Assembly: GCF_001856685.1 (NCBI RefSeq) | Contig: NZ_CP017812.1 | Location: 558,001-622,000 of the forward strand | Source: Boudabousia tangfeifanii | GTDB taxonomy: Bacteria; Actinomycetota; Actinomycetes; Actinomycetales; Actinomycetaceae | DNA length: 64,000 bases | Direction: 5' to 3' | Shown here: piece after piece, positions 8,650 through 17,171 of the stretch | Layout of the letters: the number at the start of each line of letters is the position of its first letter | Position numbering within the stretch: position 1 is the first letter of the stretch | Position numbers and translations under genes: made by a program | The notes under the pieces: model-generated | The model's input: only the letters and a program-made list of their open reading frames with translations | Databases searched by the model: none | Told to the model about the DNA's origin: nothing

Positions 8650-9534
8650 ATGGAAACTACCCGCAAAGTTCGGCTCGATCTCGCCTACGACGGTACCGAC
8701 TTTCACGGCTGGGCGGCGCAGCCGGGTTTGCGAACGGTACAAGGCGAAATCGAAAAGGCACTTGCCTTGATTTTGCAACGTCCGATCGCTTTAACTGTAG
8801 CTGGACGTACCGATGCGGGAGTGCACGCCTCGGGTCAAGTCGCTTGCTTCGATCTGACCGAGGACGAATGGGCGCGCCTTAAACCACGACATGGAGTTGA
8901 TGACCCCGGCGTTGCGTTAACCCGCCGGCTAAACGGTTTGCTACAACGAACCTCTCAAGGGAGCGGTAGTGACGTCGTCATTTATCAAACTCAACTGGTG
9001 CCAGCGAGTTTTGATGCCCGTTTTTCTGCCCTCGGTCGGCACTATTCGTATCGACTAGCCGATCAACTGACCTGCCAGCATCCCACGCAGCGGCATAACA
9101 CCACTTGGCTTACGAAGAATGCGGTGCCACTCGATTTGGCAAAAATGAACGAGGCCGCCACCCATTGCCTAGGCGAACATGATTTTTTGAGCTTTTGCAA
9201 ACCGCGCGAGGGCGCCTCGACCATTCGGACGCTCTACCAGTTCGAGTTCACGCGACTAGCCGATGGGGTAGTGGTAGCCGACTTGCATGCGGATGCTTTT
9301 TGTCATTCTCAAGTTCGCTCACTGGTAGGGGCAGCAGTATTTGTGGGGTCTGGAAAACGGCCAGTAGGTTACCTGGCAGAATTGATTGCAAAGCCCTCGC
9401 GCGATAACGCAGCACCACTAGCGCCACCCGAAGGACTCACCTTGACCAAAGTCGATTACCCAGAAGGGGAAACAGCCCTTGCTGAGCAGGCAAAAGCAGC
9501 CAGAAGGCTAAGAACCTGCGAAGAATGCGACTAA
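8650..9534 (+). CDS. truA: tRNA pseudouridine synthase A
   Basis: TruA converts uridines 38-40 in the anticodon stem-loop of many tRNAs to pseudouridine. The 294-residue product has DLAYDGTDFHGWAAQPG near the N-terminus, the catalytic Asp in VAGRTDAGVHASGQV, and later RHYSYRLAD, HDFLSFCK and SQVRSLVGAAVFVGSGKR. I chose ATG 8650 because it lies immediately downstream of a TATAAT box and gives the normal N-terminus. The in-frame ATG at 8623 lies upstream of that box. Single-gene unit, divergent from the ROK kinase. Confidence 0.93.
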   Translation: METTRKVRLDLAYDGTDFHGWAAQPGLRTVQGEIEKALALILQRPIALTVAGRTDAGVHASGQVACFDLTEDEWARLKPRHGVDDPGVALTRRLNGLLQRTSQGSGSDVVIYQTQLVPASFDARFSALGRHYSYRLADQLTCQHPTQRHNTTWLTKNAVPLDLAKMNEAATHCLGEHDFLSFCKPREGASTIRTLYQFEFTRLADGVVVADLHADAFCHSQVRSLVGAAVFVGSGKRPVGYLAELIAKPSRDNAAPLAPPEGLTLTKVDYPEGETALAEQAKAARRLRTCEECD

Positions 9535-9775
9535 AGCGTTAACAGTCAAGCCGAAACAAGACGGGCCCCGCTAGGGGAGATTTGGGTTGATCCTTATCCC
9601 GACTAGGGGAAAATTGGGTTCATCCGGATAGAGGGAAAGTGTTGTCCAATAAACGGGAAACTGGCGGCTCCCCTGAAATCGAAACATCGCGGAGCCGAAG
9701 ATGGCAAAACACTGCGACTTAAGCGGCAAGAGCTTCGATTTGCTTGAAGGTGAGAGCATTTACACAGCCGATCTA
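9535..9775. repeat. Intergenic region with decayed direct repeats
   Basis: No convincing gene is seen after truA. Two imperfect direct copies of CTAGGGGARAWTTGGGTTSATCC (9571-9593 and 9603-9625) lie 32 bases apart, and weaker GGGAAA-containing echoes follow to about 9670. A 62-codon frame on the minus strand over this area has no recognisable features. It resembles the second tandem-repeat spacer at 13.4 kb only in type, not in sequence. Confidence 0.4.
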
Positions 9776-9947
9776 TTGTCGAAAAGCTGACAACCAGTTA
9801 AACTAGTCGAGTTGTGTGTATGCACAGAGTTTACTTAATGTTCCCACTCGTTAAGTAAAAACCGCTACACATGCGAGACTGTAACTTACAAATAGAGGAT
9901 CCGCGAAACCGCGCGATCCCGCTAGAGATGAAAAGAAGGCTGCAAGC
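9776..9947 (+). promoter_or_regulatory. Promoter and structured leader of rplM-rpsI
   Basis: The sequence shows -35 TTGTCG (9776-9781), a 17-base spacer and -10 TAAACT (9799-9804). The leader that follows contains an inverted repeat TTTACTTAA (9830-9838) with TTAAGTAAA (9851-9859), then a GC-rich hairpin around GGATCCGCG (9897-9920) just before the ribosome-binding site. The placement suits autogenous control of L13/S9 synthesis, which is known in other bacteria, but this leader is not one I can assign to a described class. Confidence 0.5.
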
Positions 9948-10391
9948 GTGCGCACTTATTCACCGAAGCCTGGGGACGCCAACCCAAAGTGGTATGTCGT
10001 TGACGCGACAGATGTCGTCCTAGGTCGTTTAGCGTCCCACGTCGCCGTTCTGCTCCGTGGGAAGCACAAGCCAACTTTTGCCCCCCACTCGGATCAGGGC
10101 GATTTTGTGATTGTTATTAACGCCGGCAAGGTTGCTTTGACCGGTAACAAGGCTGACACCAAGTTTGCATACCGTCACTCAGGTCGCCCAGGCGGCTTGA
10201 CTGCGGTTTCCTACCGTGACTTGTTGGCTACTCGCCCGGAGCGGGCTATTGAACTAGCTGTTCGACGGATGCTTCCAAAGAACAAGCTAGGGCGCGCCCA
10301 GATGCGTAAGTTGAAGGTATACGCAGGTGCGGAACACCCGCACGCTGCTCAGAAGCCTGAAACATTCGAGATTACCCAGGTCGCCCAGTAA
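9948..10391 (+). CDS. rplM: 50S ribosomal protein L13
   Basis: L13 is an early-assembling large-subunit protein. The 147-residue product is typical: [20 protein letters not shown], then [20 protein letters not shown], the [10 protein letters not shown] block, and the ARP-type [20 protein letters not shown]. The start is GTG 9948, preceded by AGAAGG. It forms an operon with rpsI 33 bases downstream, the almost universal bacterial arrangement, and has its own promoter and leader. Confidence 0.97.
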   Translation: MRTYSPKPGDANPKWYVVDATDVVLGRLASHVAVLLRGKHKPTFAPHSDQGDFVIVINAGKVALTGNKADTKFAYRHSGRPGGLTAVSYRDLLATRPERAIELAVRRMLPKNKLGRAQMRKLKVYAGAEHPHAAQKPETFEITQVAQ

Positions 10392-10424
10392 TTTACTGGC
10401 CCGGAATAGAAAACGAGGATTACA

Positions 10425-10913
10425 GTGGCTGAGACCACCGTCGAGATTGAAGAGCTGGAAGAAGTTCCTAGCTCGTACACGTCGCAGACCGAGGAAGGCC
10501 CTGCCGGCCGCGGTCAGTCGTTGACGGCACCGGGCGCAGGCCTGGGACGTCGTAAGGAAGCTGTTGCTCGGGTCCGTTTGGTTCCCGGCACCGGCGAATG
10601 GAAGTTGAATGGCCGCACTTTGGAAGATTACTTCCCGAACAAGTTGCACCAGCAGCTAGTTCGCGCCCCATTCACCCTATTGGACATCGAAGGACGCTTT
10701 GACGTTATTGCCCGGATCCACGGTGGTGGCATCTCCGGTCAGGCTGGCGCCCTACGTATGGGTATTGCCCGCGCATTGAACGAAATCGATCGCGAAGCAA
10801 ACCGTCCTGCTTTGAAGAAGGCTGGCTTCTTGACCCGTGACGCCCGTGCGGTTGAACGTAAGAAGGCTGGTTTGAAGAAGGCACGTCGTGCCCCTCAGTT
10901 CTCGAAGCGTTAA
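10425..10913 (+). CDS. rpsI: 30S ribosomal protein S9 with acidic N-terminal extension
   Basis: S9 reaches the P-site tRNA with its C-terminal tail, present here as [10 protein letters not shown]. The conserved domain runs from about residue 42 ([19 protein letters not shown]) through NGRTLEDYF and [20 protein letters not shown]. It is preceded by some 40 acidic and Ser-rich residues ([17 protein letters not shown]), an extension found in many actinobacterial S9 proteins. The start is GTG 10425. It ends the rplM-rpsI unit, followed by a strong terminator. Confidence 0.96.
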   Translation: MAETTVEIEELEEVPSSYTSQTEEGPAGRGQSLTAPGAGLGRRKEAVARVRLVPGTGEWKLNGRTLEDYFPNKLHQQLVRAPFTLLDIEGRFDVIARIHGGGISGQAGALRMGIARALNEIDREANRPALKKAGFLTRDARAVERKKAGLKKARRAPQFSKR

Positions 10914-10928
10914 GCAAAACTGCTTTTT

Positions 10929-10967
10929 GTGGTGGGCTGTCGATTACCGACAGCCCACCACTTTTTT
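10929..10967 (+). terminator. Terminator after rpsI
   Basis: A perfect 14-base stem (GTGGTGGGCTGTCG with CGACAGCCCACCAC), a five-base loop ATTAC and six Ts follow the rpsI stop codon. This is a textbook Rho-independent terminator. Confidence 0.95.
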
Positions 10968-11154
10968 CTAAGAAAACTATCCGGCTGCTCATACCGTGCC
11001 GCTTAAACATCTTCGTGAAACCCCAAAGCCTCTATGCTCAAAGGTTTCAATAACCACCGTTAAATAAGCAAGATATTGCAACGGGTTTGGATTATTTGCT
11101 CACAAGTTGAGCTATCTCCAACGGATACTGTGATAAAACATAGTTTTAGCGCAG

Positions 11155-11160
11155 TACAAT
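11155..11160 (+). promoter_or_regulatory. Possible -10 element of glmM
   Basis: TACAAT at 11155-11160 lies 30 bases before the glmM ATG, with only a weak -35 (GATAAA region, 11132-11137) at the right distance. The rest of the 220-base spacer after the rpsI terminator shows no gene. Confidence 0.35.
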
Positions 11161-11189
11161 GAACAAAAAGACCTATGAGAGGAAAACAA

Positions 11190-12551
11190 ATGGCTCGTAT
11201 TTTCGGCACCGATGGGGTGCGAGGACTAGCAAACCGTGACATCACTGCCACCCTAGCGTTGGAACTAGGCCAGGCAGCTGCCCGACACATTCTTTCGACC
11301 CTACCCCCGGAGCGTCTCGAAGACGAGCACAAGCCAAAGGCCATCATCGGTCGCGACACACGTGTTTCTGGTGAATTCCTCTCCCACGCAATTGCCGCTG
11401 GGCTCGCATCAGCAGGGATGGACGTAATCCGCATTGGGGTCGTCCCTACTCCTGCGGTTGCCTACCTCATGGCTTCTGGAGACTACGACCTCGGTGTTAT
11501 GATCTCCGCTTCCCACAACCCGATGCCTGACAATGGCATTAAATTCTTCGCCCGTGGCGGTTTCAAACTTGATGACGCCGTGGAAGACCAGATTCAGGCT
11601 TTGTTGGAAAGTGGCGACTGGGAGGCCCCAATCGCCGACGGCGTGGGTGAAATTGAAACCGACCCAGCTACCGCCGACCGCGCATACATTGAACACTTGG
11701 TAGCCGCTTGTGGTACTCCGCTAAAGGGTCTTCGCATAGCCGTTGACTGTGCAAACGGTGCCGCCTCCTTCGTTGGCCCAGAAGCTCTGCGTGAAGCCGG
11801 TGCTGACGTCGTCGTGATGAATGCATCCCCAGACGGTCGCAACATCAACGATGACTGCGGTTCAACCCACCCAGAACAGCTACAAGCAGTTACCGTCGCT
11901 TCCAAGGCCGCTTTTGGCGTAGCCTTCGACGGCGACGCTGACCGCTGCCTTGCCGTCGACCACGAAGGTAACCTCATTGATGGTGACCAAATTATGGGTA
12001 TGCTCGCCCTCGGCCTGAAGAACGAAGGACGTTTGGCGGAAGATACCCTAGTGGTAACCGTTATGTCGAACCTCGGCCTGCTCCTAGCCATGAAGGAAAA
12101 CGGCATCAAGACTGTGCAGACTGGTGTTGGTGACCGCTACGTCCTCGAATCGATCCTAGCTAATGGCTACCAGCTAGGTGGCGAACAATCCGGCCACCTC
12201 ATCAACGCCCACTACGCCACCACCGGTGACGGGGTACTTACCGCCCTGATGATTGCCCGTGAAGTAAAGCGTTCAGGCAAGTCCCTCAAGGACCTCACCA
12301 GCTTCGTAAAGCGTCTACCACAGACTCTCATCAACGTGCCGAATGTCGACAAGAACCGCATCGATGACGAAGAACTACAAGCCGCGATCCGGAAGACCGA
12401 AGACTTCCTCGGTGAATCCGGCCGCGTGCTGCTGCGCGCCTCGGGTACTGAACCATTGGTTCGCGTCATGGTGGAAGCAGCTACCCAAACCGAGTCCGAT
12501 GCTGCCGCCGCCCGTCTAGCTGACGTGGTGGCACATCGACTAGCTCTCTGA
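11190..12551 (+). CDS. glmM: Phosphoglucosamine mutase
   Basis: Interconverts glucosamine-6-phosphate and glucosamine-1-phosphate on the way to UDP-GlcNAc for peptidoglycan. The 453-residue product starts MARIFGTDGVRGLANRD. It has the phosphoserine loop GVMISASHNPMPDNGIKFF, the metal-binding AFDGDADRCLAVD, the sugar-binding GGEQSGHLI and the C-terminal phosphate-binding RASGTEPLVRVMVEA. I chose ATG 11190, preceded by GAGAGGAAAAC, over an ATG 15 bases upstream. It lies next to rplM-rpsI, as in many actinobacteria. Confidence 0.96.
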   Translation: MARIFGTDGVRGLANRDITATLALELGQAAARHILSTLPPERLEDEHKPKAIIGRDTRVSGEFLSHAIAAGLASAGMDVIRIGVVPTPAVAYLMASGDYDLGVMISASHNPMPDNGIKFFARGGFKLDDAVEDQIQALLESGDWEAPIADGVGEIETDPATADRAYIEHLVAACGTPLKGLRIAVDCANGAASFVGPEALREAGADVVVMNASPDGRNINDDCGSTHPEQLQAVTVASKAAFGVAFDGDADRCLAVDHEGNLIDGDQIMGMLALGLKNEGRLAEDTLVVTVMSNLGLLLAMKENGIKTVQTGVGDRYVLESILANGYQLGGEQSGHLINAHYATTGDGVLTALMIAREVKRSGKSLKDLTSFVKRLPQTLINVPNVDKNRIDDEELQAAIRKTEDFLGESGRVLLRASGTEPLVRVMVEAATQTESDAAAARLADVVAHRLAL

Positions 12552-12557
12552 TTAAGG

Positions 12558-12649
12558 ATGCCCGTTTTCACAGCTTAGAGCATATTCGCTTGCCTAAAAG
12601 TCGTAATTTCTGCGAAACTATTGCGAAAGCTCACCGTGAAAACGGGCAT
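12558..12649. repeat. 14-bp perfect inverted repeat between glmM and the DedA gene
   Basis: ATGCCCGTTTTCAC at 12558-12571 is matched exactly by its reverse complement at 12636-12649, with a 64-base loop. The 3' arm is followed by TTCTTGTT. It could act as a long-loop terminator for glmM, or the two arms could be protein-binding sites flanking the dedA promoter. The loop is too long for a standard terminator. Confidence 0.5.
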
Positions 12650-12678
12650 TTCTTGTTGTCACCACCCCGAAGGAAGAT

Positions 12679-13350
12679 ATGCATTATTGGATGAACATAG
12701 TGATGGAGTATGTCCTTCACTGGGCAGGTAGCTACGCTATCTTGCCAATCCTAACGCTGTTTTGTTTCATTGATGGCTTCGCTCCGATCCTGCCCTCAGA
12801 AACGCTCATCATTGCGCTCTCATCGCTAGCGCACACTGGTGAAACCGTTCCGCTCTGGACCGTGATTATCGCTGCCACTATTGGAGCTTTCTTCGGTGAC
12901 CTCGGTGCCTACCATGTGGGTCGTTGGCTCCCCATTGAAAAAATCCCGGTAATCCGTCGCTTCGCCACTCCCAGTGCACTGGCAAAAGCACGCGAGGCCC
13001 TCAATCGCAGAGGTACCTCTTACCTGCTAGCTGCCCGCTTCATCCCAGTGGGTCGTGTAGCCGTCAACATGACCGCCGGTGCTGCCCGCTTCCACCTACG
13101 CCGTTTTATCCCCACCATGCTAATCGCTGATGTCCTCTGGACCTCATTCAGCGTCATGATCGGCTGGACTGCAGGCAAAATGCTGCAACACAATCCCTTG
13201 CTAGGAATGCTCATCGGCATCGCTTGCGGTATTACTTTTGGCTTCATTATTGATCAAATCCTCCAGCGGATTATGATGCGCCGGCAGGTGCCCACGGTCG
13301 CGGCAGCACCCGAAGAAGAAGCTGAGATCGTACCAGCTCCAGAGGCTTAA
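12679..13350 (+). CDS. DedA/VTT-family membrane protein
   Basis: DedA proteins are small integral membrane proteins linked to lipid carrier or phospholipid recycling and membrane homeostasis. The 223-residue product has five or more hydrophobic segments and the family signatures FIDGFAPILPSETLII, GDLGAYHVGRWLPI and, most diagnostic, YLLAARFIPVGRVAVNMTAGA. The last 25 residues are an acidic, Pro/Glu/Ala-rich cytosolic tail. GAAGGAAG precedes the ATG. The exact transported lipid is not known from the sequence. Confidence 0.88.
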   Translation: MHYWMNIVMEYVLHWAGSYAILPILTLFCFIDGFAPILPSETLIIALSSLAHTGETVPLWTVIIAATIGAFFGDLGAYHVGRWLPIEKIPVIRRFATPSALAKAREALNRRGTSYLLAARFIPVGRVAVNMTAGAARFHLRRFIPTMLIADVLWTSFSVMIGWTAGKMLQHNPLLGMLIGIACGITFGFIIDQILQRIMMRRQVPTVAAAPEEEAEIVPAPEA

Positions 13351-13399
13351 AACTTCCTGCGGGGTAGAAGAAAATACCGCCCACAACTAGGCCAGAAAT

Positions 13400-13500
13400 C
13401 GCCCTCGGTAGGATGGCAACCAATGTCCGTCCTCGGTTAGGCGACAAACCAGAATCCGCCCTCGGCTAGGCGACAAACCAGAACCCGCCCTCGGCAAGGC
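13400..13500. repeat. Four-copy 29-bp tandem repeat containing the CCTCGG word
   Basis: Between the convergent DedA and coaA genes, CCTCGG starts at 13403, 13431, 13460 and 13489, a period of 28, 29 and 29 bases. Units two and three share TTAGG or CTAGG followed by CGACAAACCAGAA; the first and last are more diverged. Each unit carries G(C/T)CCTCGG, the word enriched through the core of the window. No gene or terminator stem is visible. It could be slippage-generated spacer DNA or a clustered binding site. Confidence 0.75.
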
Positions 13501-13511
13501 ACAAGAAAAAG

Positions 13512-14528
13512 CTAGAGCTTGCGCAAATGCAACTCTTGGACCCGGTGGTCGGGACCCTTCGAGAGAATCAAATCGGCGCGAGTACGAGTCGGGCGAATGT
13601 TCTGGACAAAATTCACCAAGTTAATCTCGGTCCAAATCTGCTTCGCCAAAGAGATCGCTGTCTGATCGTCAAGATCGGCGTAAGCCTTAAAGTACGAGTC
13701 TTCGCGGGTGAAGGCCGTCTTCCGTAACTCAAGGAACCGGTCAATATACCAACGCTCAACATCAGCATGATTCGCATCAATAAAGATCGAAAAATCGAAA
13801 TAGTCAGAAACCGCAATCGTTGGCTGATGCGCATCCGGGGTCAAACGCGGCGGCTGTAGCACGTTAATACCTTCAATAATGAGCACATCTGGACGGTCGA
13901 CCTCGATAAATTCATCCGGCATCACGTCATAGGTGACATGCGAGTAAACCGGGGCATTGACCTTACCTGATCCAGCCTTCACTTTCGCCAAAAAACTCAA
14001 AAGGGCTTGGCGGTCATAAGACTCTGGGAAACCCTTGCGGCCCATCAGGCCTTTTTCTTCCAACACCTTGTTTGGGTACAAGAAGCCGTCAGTGGTAATC
14101 ATGGCCACGTTGCTCATGGAAGGGAAGCGAGAAAGCAAGTCACGCAAAACGCGCGCAATCGAGGACTTGCCAACTGCCACCGAACCGGCGATGCCCACCA
14201 CGAAGGGCACCTGGAAATCGGGAGAAGCCTGGAGGAACTTCATGCGGCTAGCCGCTAGTTCCCGGTGGGCTGTAACATGCAGCTCAATCAGCTTAGAAAG
14301 TGGGCGATAAATCGCGTCGACCTCGGCAAGGTCGATCGGGTCGCCCAAGCCGGCCAGCCGAGCCACGTCCTCGTTAGTTAACGGCAGGGGAGTGGCCTTA
14401 GCTAAAGTCGACCACTGCTCGCGAGAAAAAGGCCGATAAGGCGAGTCCACGCTGGACCGATTAAACAGGGAGGACTCGGCGTCACTAATCGCTCTGACAG
14501 CCGCTGAAAGTTCTTCGCGAGAATGCAT
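13512..14528 (-). CDS. coaA: Pantothenate kinase, type I
   Basis: Phosphorylates pantothenate in the first committed step of coenzyme A synthesis. The 338-residue product carries the P-loop GIAGSVAVGKSSIARVL (about residues 113-129), MITTDGFLYPN, GRKGFPESYDRQALL, YSHVTYDVMPDE and VLIIEGINVLQ, all hallmarks of type I PanK, the kind inhibited by CoA. It is slightly longer than the E. coli enzyme at the N-terminus. Monocistronic on the minus strand, convergent with dedA. Confidence 0.95.
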   Translation of the reverse strand: MHSREELSAAVRAISDAESSLFNRSSVDSPYRPFSREQWSTLAKATPLPLTNEDVARLAGLGDPIDLAEVDAIYRPLSKLIELHVTAHRELAASRMKFLQASPDFQVPFVVGIAGSVAVGKSSIARVLRDLLSRFPSMSNVAMITTDGFLYPNKVLEEKGLMGRKGFPESYDRQALLSFLAKVKAGSGKVNAPVYSHVTYDVMPDEFIEVDRPDVLIIEGINVLQPPRLTPDAHQPTIAVSDYFDFSIFIDANHADVERWYIDRFLELRKTAFTREDSYFKAYADLDDQTAISLAKQIWTEINLVNFVQNIRPTRTRADLILSKGPDHRVQELHLRKL

Positions 14529-14607
14529 GGAGTTATTTTGACACCATTTAAGAACTTTCGCACCTGCCGGTTTGCTCCCTTAGTCACTTTGAGTCAGACT
14601 TAAAGCC

Positions 14608-15843
14608 ATGACCGAACCCTCTTCGCTTTATGCGGGACAAGCAGAAATTGACCTGAGCGCATTCGCTAAAAATCTTGCCGCCTTGCAAGCCCACGCACCC
14701 CAGGCTGAACCACTAGCCATTGTGAAAGCCGACGCGTATGGGCATGAGGCAAAACTGATTGCCAAAGCCGCATGGGATCAAGGGGTACGATGGTTAGGAC
14801 AAGCTCAAGTGCAAGAAGCCTTAAACTTGCATGCCTACTTCGATCAGATCGGTTTGCCGAGTTGTCACGAGGCGAATGGGCCACGCATCTTCACCTGGAT
14901 TTTTCCTTCAGGGGCTAACGGAGTAAAGGCGCGGAAAGCCGCAATCGCAGCCGGACTAGATATTTCGGTCTCTAACACTTTTGAACTCGATGAGTTGCTC
15001 TTGGCCTACCATGATTTGCTGGCCGAGGACGAAGCCACCAAGAAACCAGCGCGCGTGCATTTAAAGATTGACGTAGGGAATTCTCGCGCCGGCGCCACCA
15101 AAGAACATTGGCCAGAGCTGGTTGCTGCCACGAAAGCAGCCGTGGAAACTGGAATCGTCAGTTTGGAAGGCATCTGGTCACACTTGCAAAGCGCCGATGA
15201 CCCCGCCCCAGAAGCGATTGCTGAAACAAACCAGCAAATCGATAACTTTGAAGCGGCGATTGAGGTGGCAAAAGCTGCTGGGCTCTCACCGGTTCGTCGC
15301 CACCTGTCCGCCACTAGTGGTGGGCTGTGGCATCCTAGAGCCCATTTTGACATGATCCGTTGGGGGATTGGCCTCTATGGCTATTCGCCGAACCCCGCCC
15401 ACCCAGGTTCACCTACTGATTTGACGCCGGTAATGACCCTCGCAGCGCCATTGATGTCGGTAAAACAGATCCCGGCAGGGCAAGGCGTCTCCTATAACGC
15501 TACTTGGCGGGCAGAACGAGCTACCTGGGTAGGGCTAGTTCCCCTCGGTTATGCCGATGGTATCTCTCGTCTCCAGTCCAATACTGCGTGGGTGACGGTC
15601 TATCACGAGGGTGAGGCCATCCCGGCGCGGATCATTGGACGCGTTTGCATGGACCAGTTCATGATCGACCTCGGTCATGGCGAGCAACCCCGCGCCGCCA
15701 GAGGAGATCGAGTCGTCCTATTTGGGGGCGAACAGAAGGCCGCAAATGCCGACGATTGGGCAAAAACAGCTCAAACGATTAGCTATGAAATCCTCACTTC
15801 CATTGGGGCCCGCGTACCAAGAGTTCCCACCCTCACCAAATAA
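14608..15843 (+). CDS. alr: Alanine racemase
   Basis: PLP enzyme that makes D-alanine for peptidoglycan. The 411-residue product has the cofactor lysine in the signature AIVKADAYGHEA. It also has IDVGNSRAG, SATSGGLWHP, MIRWGIGLYGYSP, the catalytic tyrosine region GVSYNATWR, and GYADGISR with RVCMDQFMIDL at the C-terminal domain. No clear Shine-Dalgarno is seen before ATG 14608. It lies 64 bases before tsaE; in many actinobacteria alr also precedes the tsaE-tsaB-rimI set. Confidence 0.95.
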   Translation: MTEPSSLYAGQAEIDLSAFAKNLAALQAHAPQAEPLAIVKADAYGHEAKLIAKAAWDQGVRWLGQAQVQEALNLHAYFDQIGLPSCHEANGPRIFTWIFPSGANGVKARKAAIAAGLDISVSNTFELDELLLAYHDLLAEDEATKKPARVHLKIDVGNSRAGATKEHWPELVAATKAAVETGIVSLEGIWSHLQSADDPAPEAIAETNQQIDNFEAAIEVAKAAGLSPVRRHLSATSGGLWHPRAHFDMIRWGIGLYGYSPNPAHPGSPTDLTPVMTLAAPLMSVKQIPAGQGVSYNATWRAERATWVGLVPLGYADGISRLQSNTAWVTVYHEGEAIPARIIGRVCMDQFMIDLGHGEQPRAARGDRVVLFGGEQKAANADDWAKTAQTISYEILTSIGARVPRVPTLTK

Positions 15844-15919
15844 TCCCTTCCTTCGCCACCCAAAGTGAGTAAAATAGATGCAGTGTGCTTGCAGGTTGTC
15901 ACACTAGAAGGAGTTTTGC

Positions 15920-16459
15920 ATGTTAGTCATTAAGACTAAAGATCCCGATCAGACCCGGGCAGTCGGTCAAGCCCTAGCCAAAATTGTGCGTGCCGGCGAC
16001 CTCATCATGTTGAGCGGTGGCTTGGGTGCAGGCAAAACTACCTTCACACAAGGCTTAGGTGAAGGCATGGGGGTACGAGGCCGCGTTGCTTCCCCTACCT
16101 TCATTATTGCTCGCGAGCACCCCAACCCCAATGGCCCAAACCTGATTCACGCCGATGCCTACCGAATCAACGACCTCGACGATTTAGAAACTCTCGATCT
16201 TGATGCCAGTCTAGATACCGCCGTCACCGTAGTGGAATGGGGCGAAGGCAAAACTGAAGCGATGAGCGAAGACCGTCTCGAAATTGAAATTCGTCGTGCC
16301 GGGGGAGACCTTACTGTCGCCACCGAAGGTGAAGTGGTTGACCTAGCAGAAGCTGATGATGGCAGCCGTGACATTGTGATTACCCCATGCTCTGACCGTT
16401 GGAGCGAAGAAGACCTTAATATCCTTGCCACTGCGCTCAAGTCGGAGGAAAACAAATGA
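15920..16459 (+). CDS. tsaE: tRNA threonylcarbamoyladenosine synthesis ATPase TsaE
   Basis: TsaE is the small ATPase that assists TsaB/TsaD in forming t6A37 on ANN-decoding tRNAs. The 179-residue product has the P-loop SGGLGAGKTTFTQGL (about residues 33-47), then SPTFIIAREH and HADAYRI, and VTVVEWGEGK. AGAAGGAG precedes the ATG. The stop overlaps tsaB by ATGA. The tsaD partner is not in this window, although in many actinobacteria it follows rimI. Confidence 0.95.
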   Translation: MLVIKTKDPDQTRAVGQALAKIVRAGDLIMLSGGLGAGKTTFTQGLGEGMGVRGRVASPTFIIAREHPNPNGPNLIHADAYRINDLDDLETLDLDASLDTAVTVVEWGEGKTEAMSEDRLEIEIRRAGGDLTVATEGEVVDLAEADDGSRDIVITPCSDRWSEEDLNILATALKSEENK

Positions 16460-17157
16460 AATTGCTATGTCTAGACACTTCCGCTGGTTCGCAGGTAGCG
16501 CTAGTTGAAGGTGAGCGGGTACTTTCCCAAGCTGCTTCCAATTCTGCGCGTGCGCATGCCGAATCGTTGACTGATCTCATTCGGGAAGTCTGCGGCATTG
16601 CTAGTGGGGAACCATTAAAAGGGGCGTTCGACGCGGTAGTTGTTGGTCGAGGCCCGGCACCCTACACTGGTCTTCGCGCCGGACTAATCACTGCCCGGGT
16701 ACTAGCTAAGGCCTGTGACGTACCGGTTTATGGCGTCTCCTCCCTAGAAATGATTGCTCGGGCAGCGCTAGATGAACTTCCCGCAGAAAGCCAAGTTGTC
16801 GCTTTAGCCGATGCTCGACGCAAAGAACTCTACGCCGCACAGTTCTCCGCCCTCGGCACAGACGACTTACAACAGATTGGCGACTTTGAGGTAGATAAGC
16901 CCGCCTCCTTGCATGAAACACTGCCAGAAAACGTTTGGCGAGTCGGTCCTGGTTTGGCTCTCTACCCAGAACTGGAAAATGAATCGCCGGTCAGTGTTCC
17001 TACAGTTCCAGTGACAGTGGCGGCTCGCATCGTAAATGCTCGACTAGCAAATGGGCGAGCTGAAGAACTTGGCACAGAACCACTCTACTTGCGTCGCCCA
17101 GACGTTCAGGTTTCGAAAAAAGTCAAAAGTACTCTTGGCGACCAAGCCAAAAAGTAA
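16456..17157 (+). CDS. tsaB: tRNA threonylcarbamoyladenosine synthesis protein TsaB
   Basis: TsaB is a catalytically inactive ASKHA-fold partner that dimerises with TsaD for t6A synthesis. The 233-residue product begins MKLLCLDTSAGSQVALVEG and shows AHAESLTDLI, VVVGRGPAPYTGLRAGLITAR and the hydrophobic VYGVSSLEMIARAA. The C-terminal YLRRPDVQVSKK is typical. It is embedded in the tsaE-tsaB-rimI operon with a 4-base overlap upstream and 14 bases to rimI. Confidence 0.94.
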   Translation: MKLLCLDTSAGSQVALVEGERVLSQAASNSARAHAESLTDLIREVCGIASGEPLKGAFDAVVVGRGPAPYTGLRAGLITARVLAKACDVPVYGVSSLEMIARAALDELPAESQVVALADARRKELYAAQFSALGTDDLQQIGDFEVDKPASLHETLPENVWRVGPGLALYPELENESPVSVPTVPVTVAARIVNARLANGRAEELGTEPLYLRRPDVQVSKKVKSTLGDQAKK

Positions 17158-17171
17158 CGAGAGGAACTACG

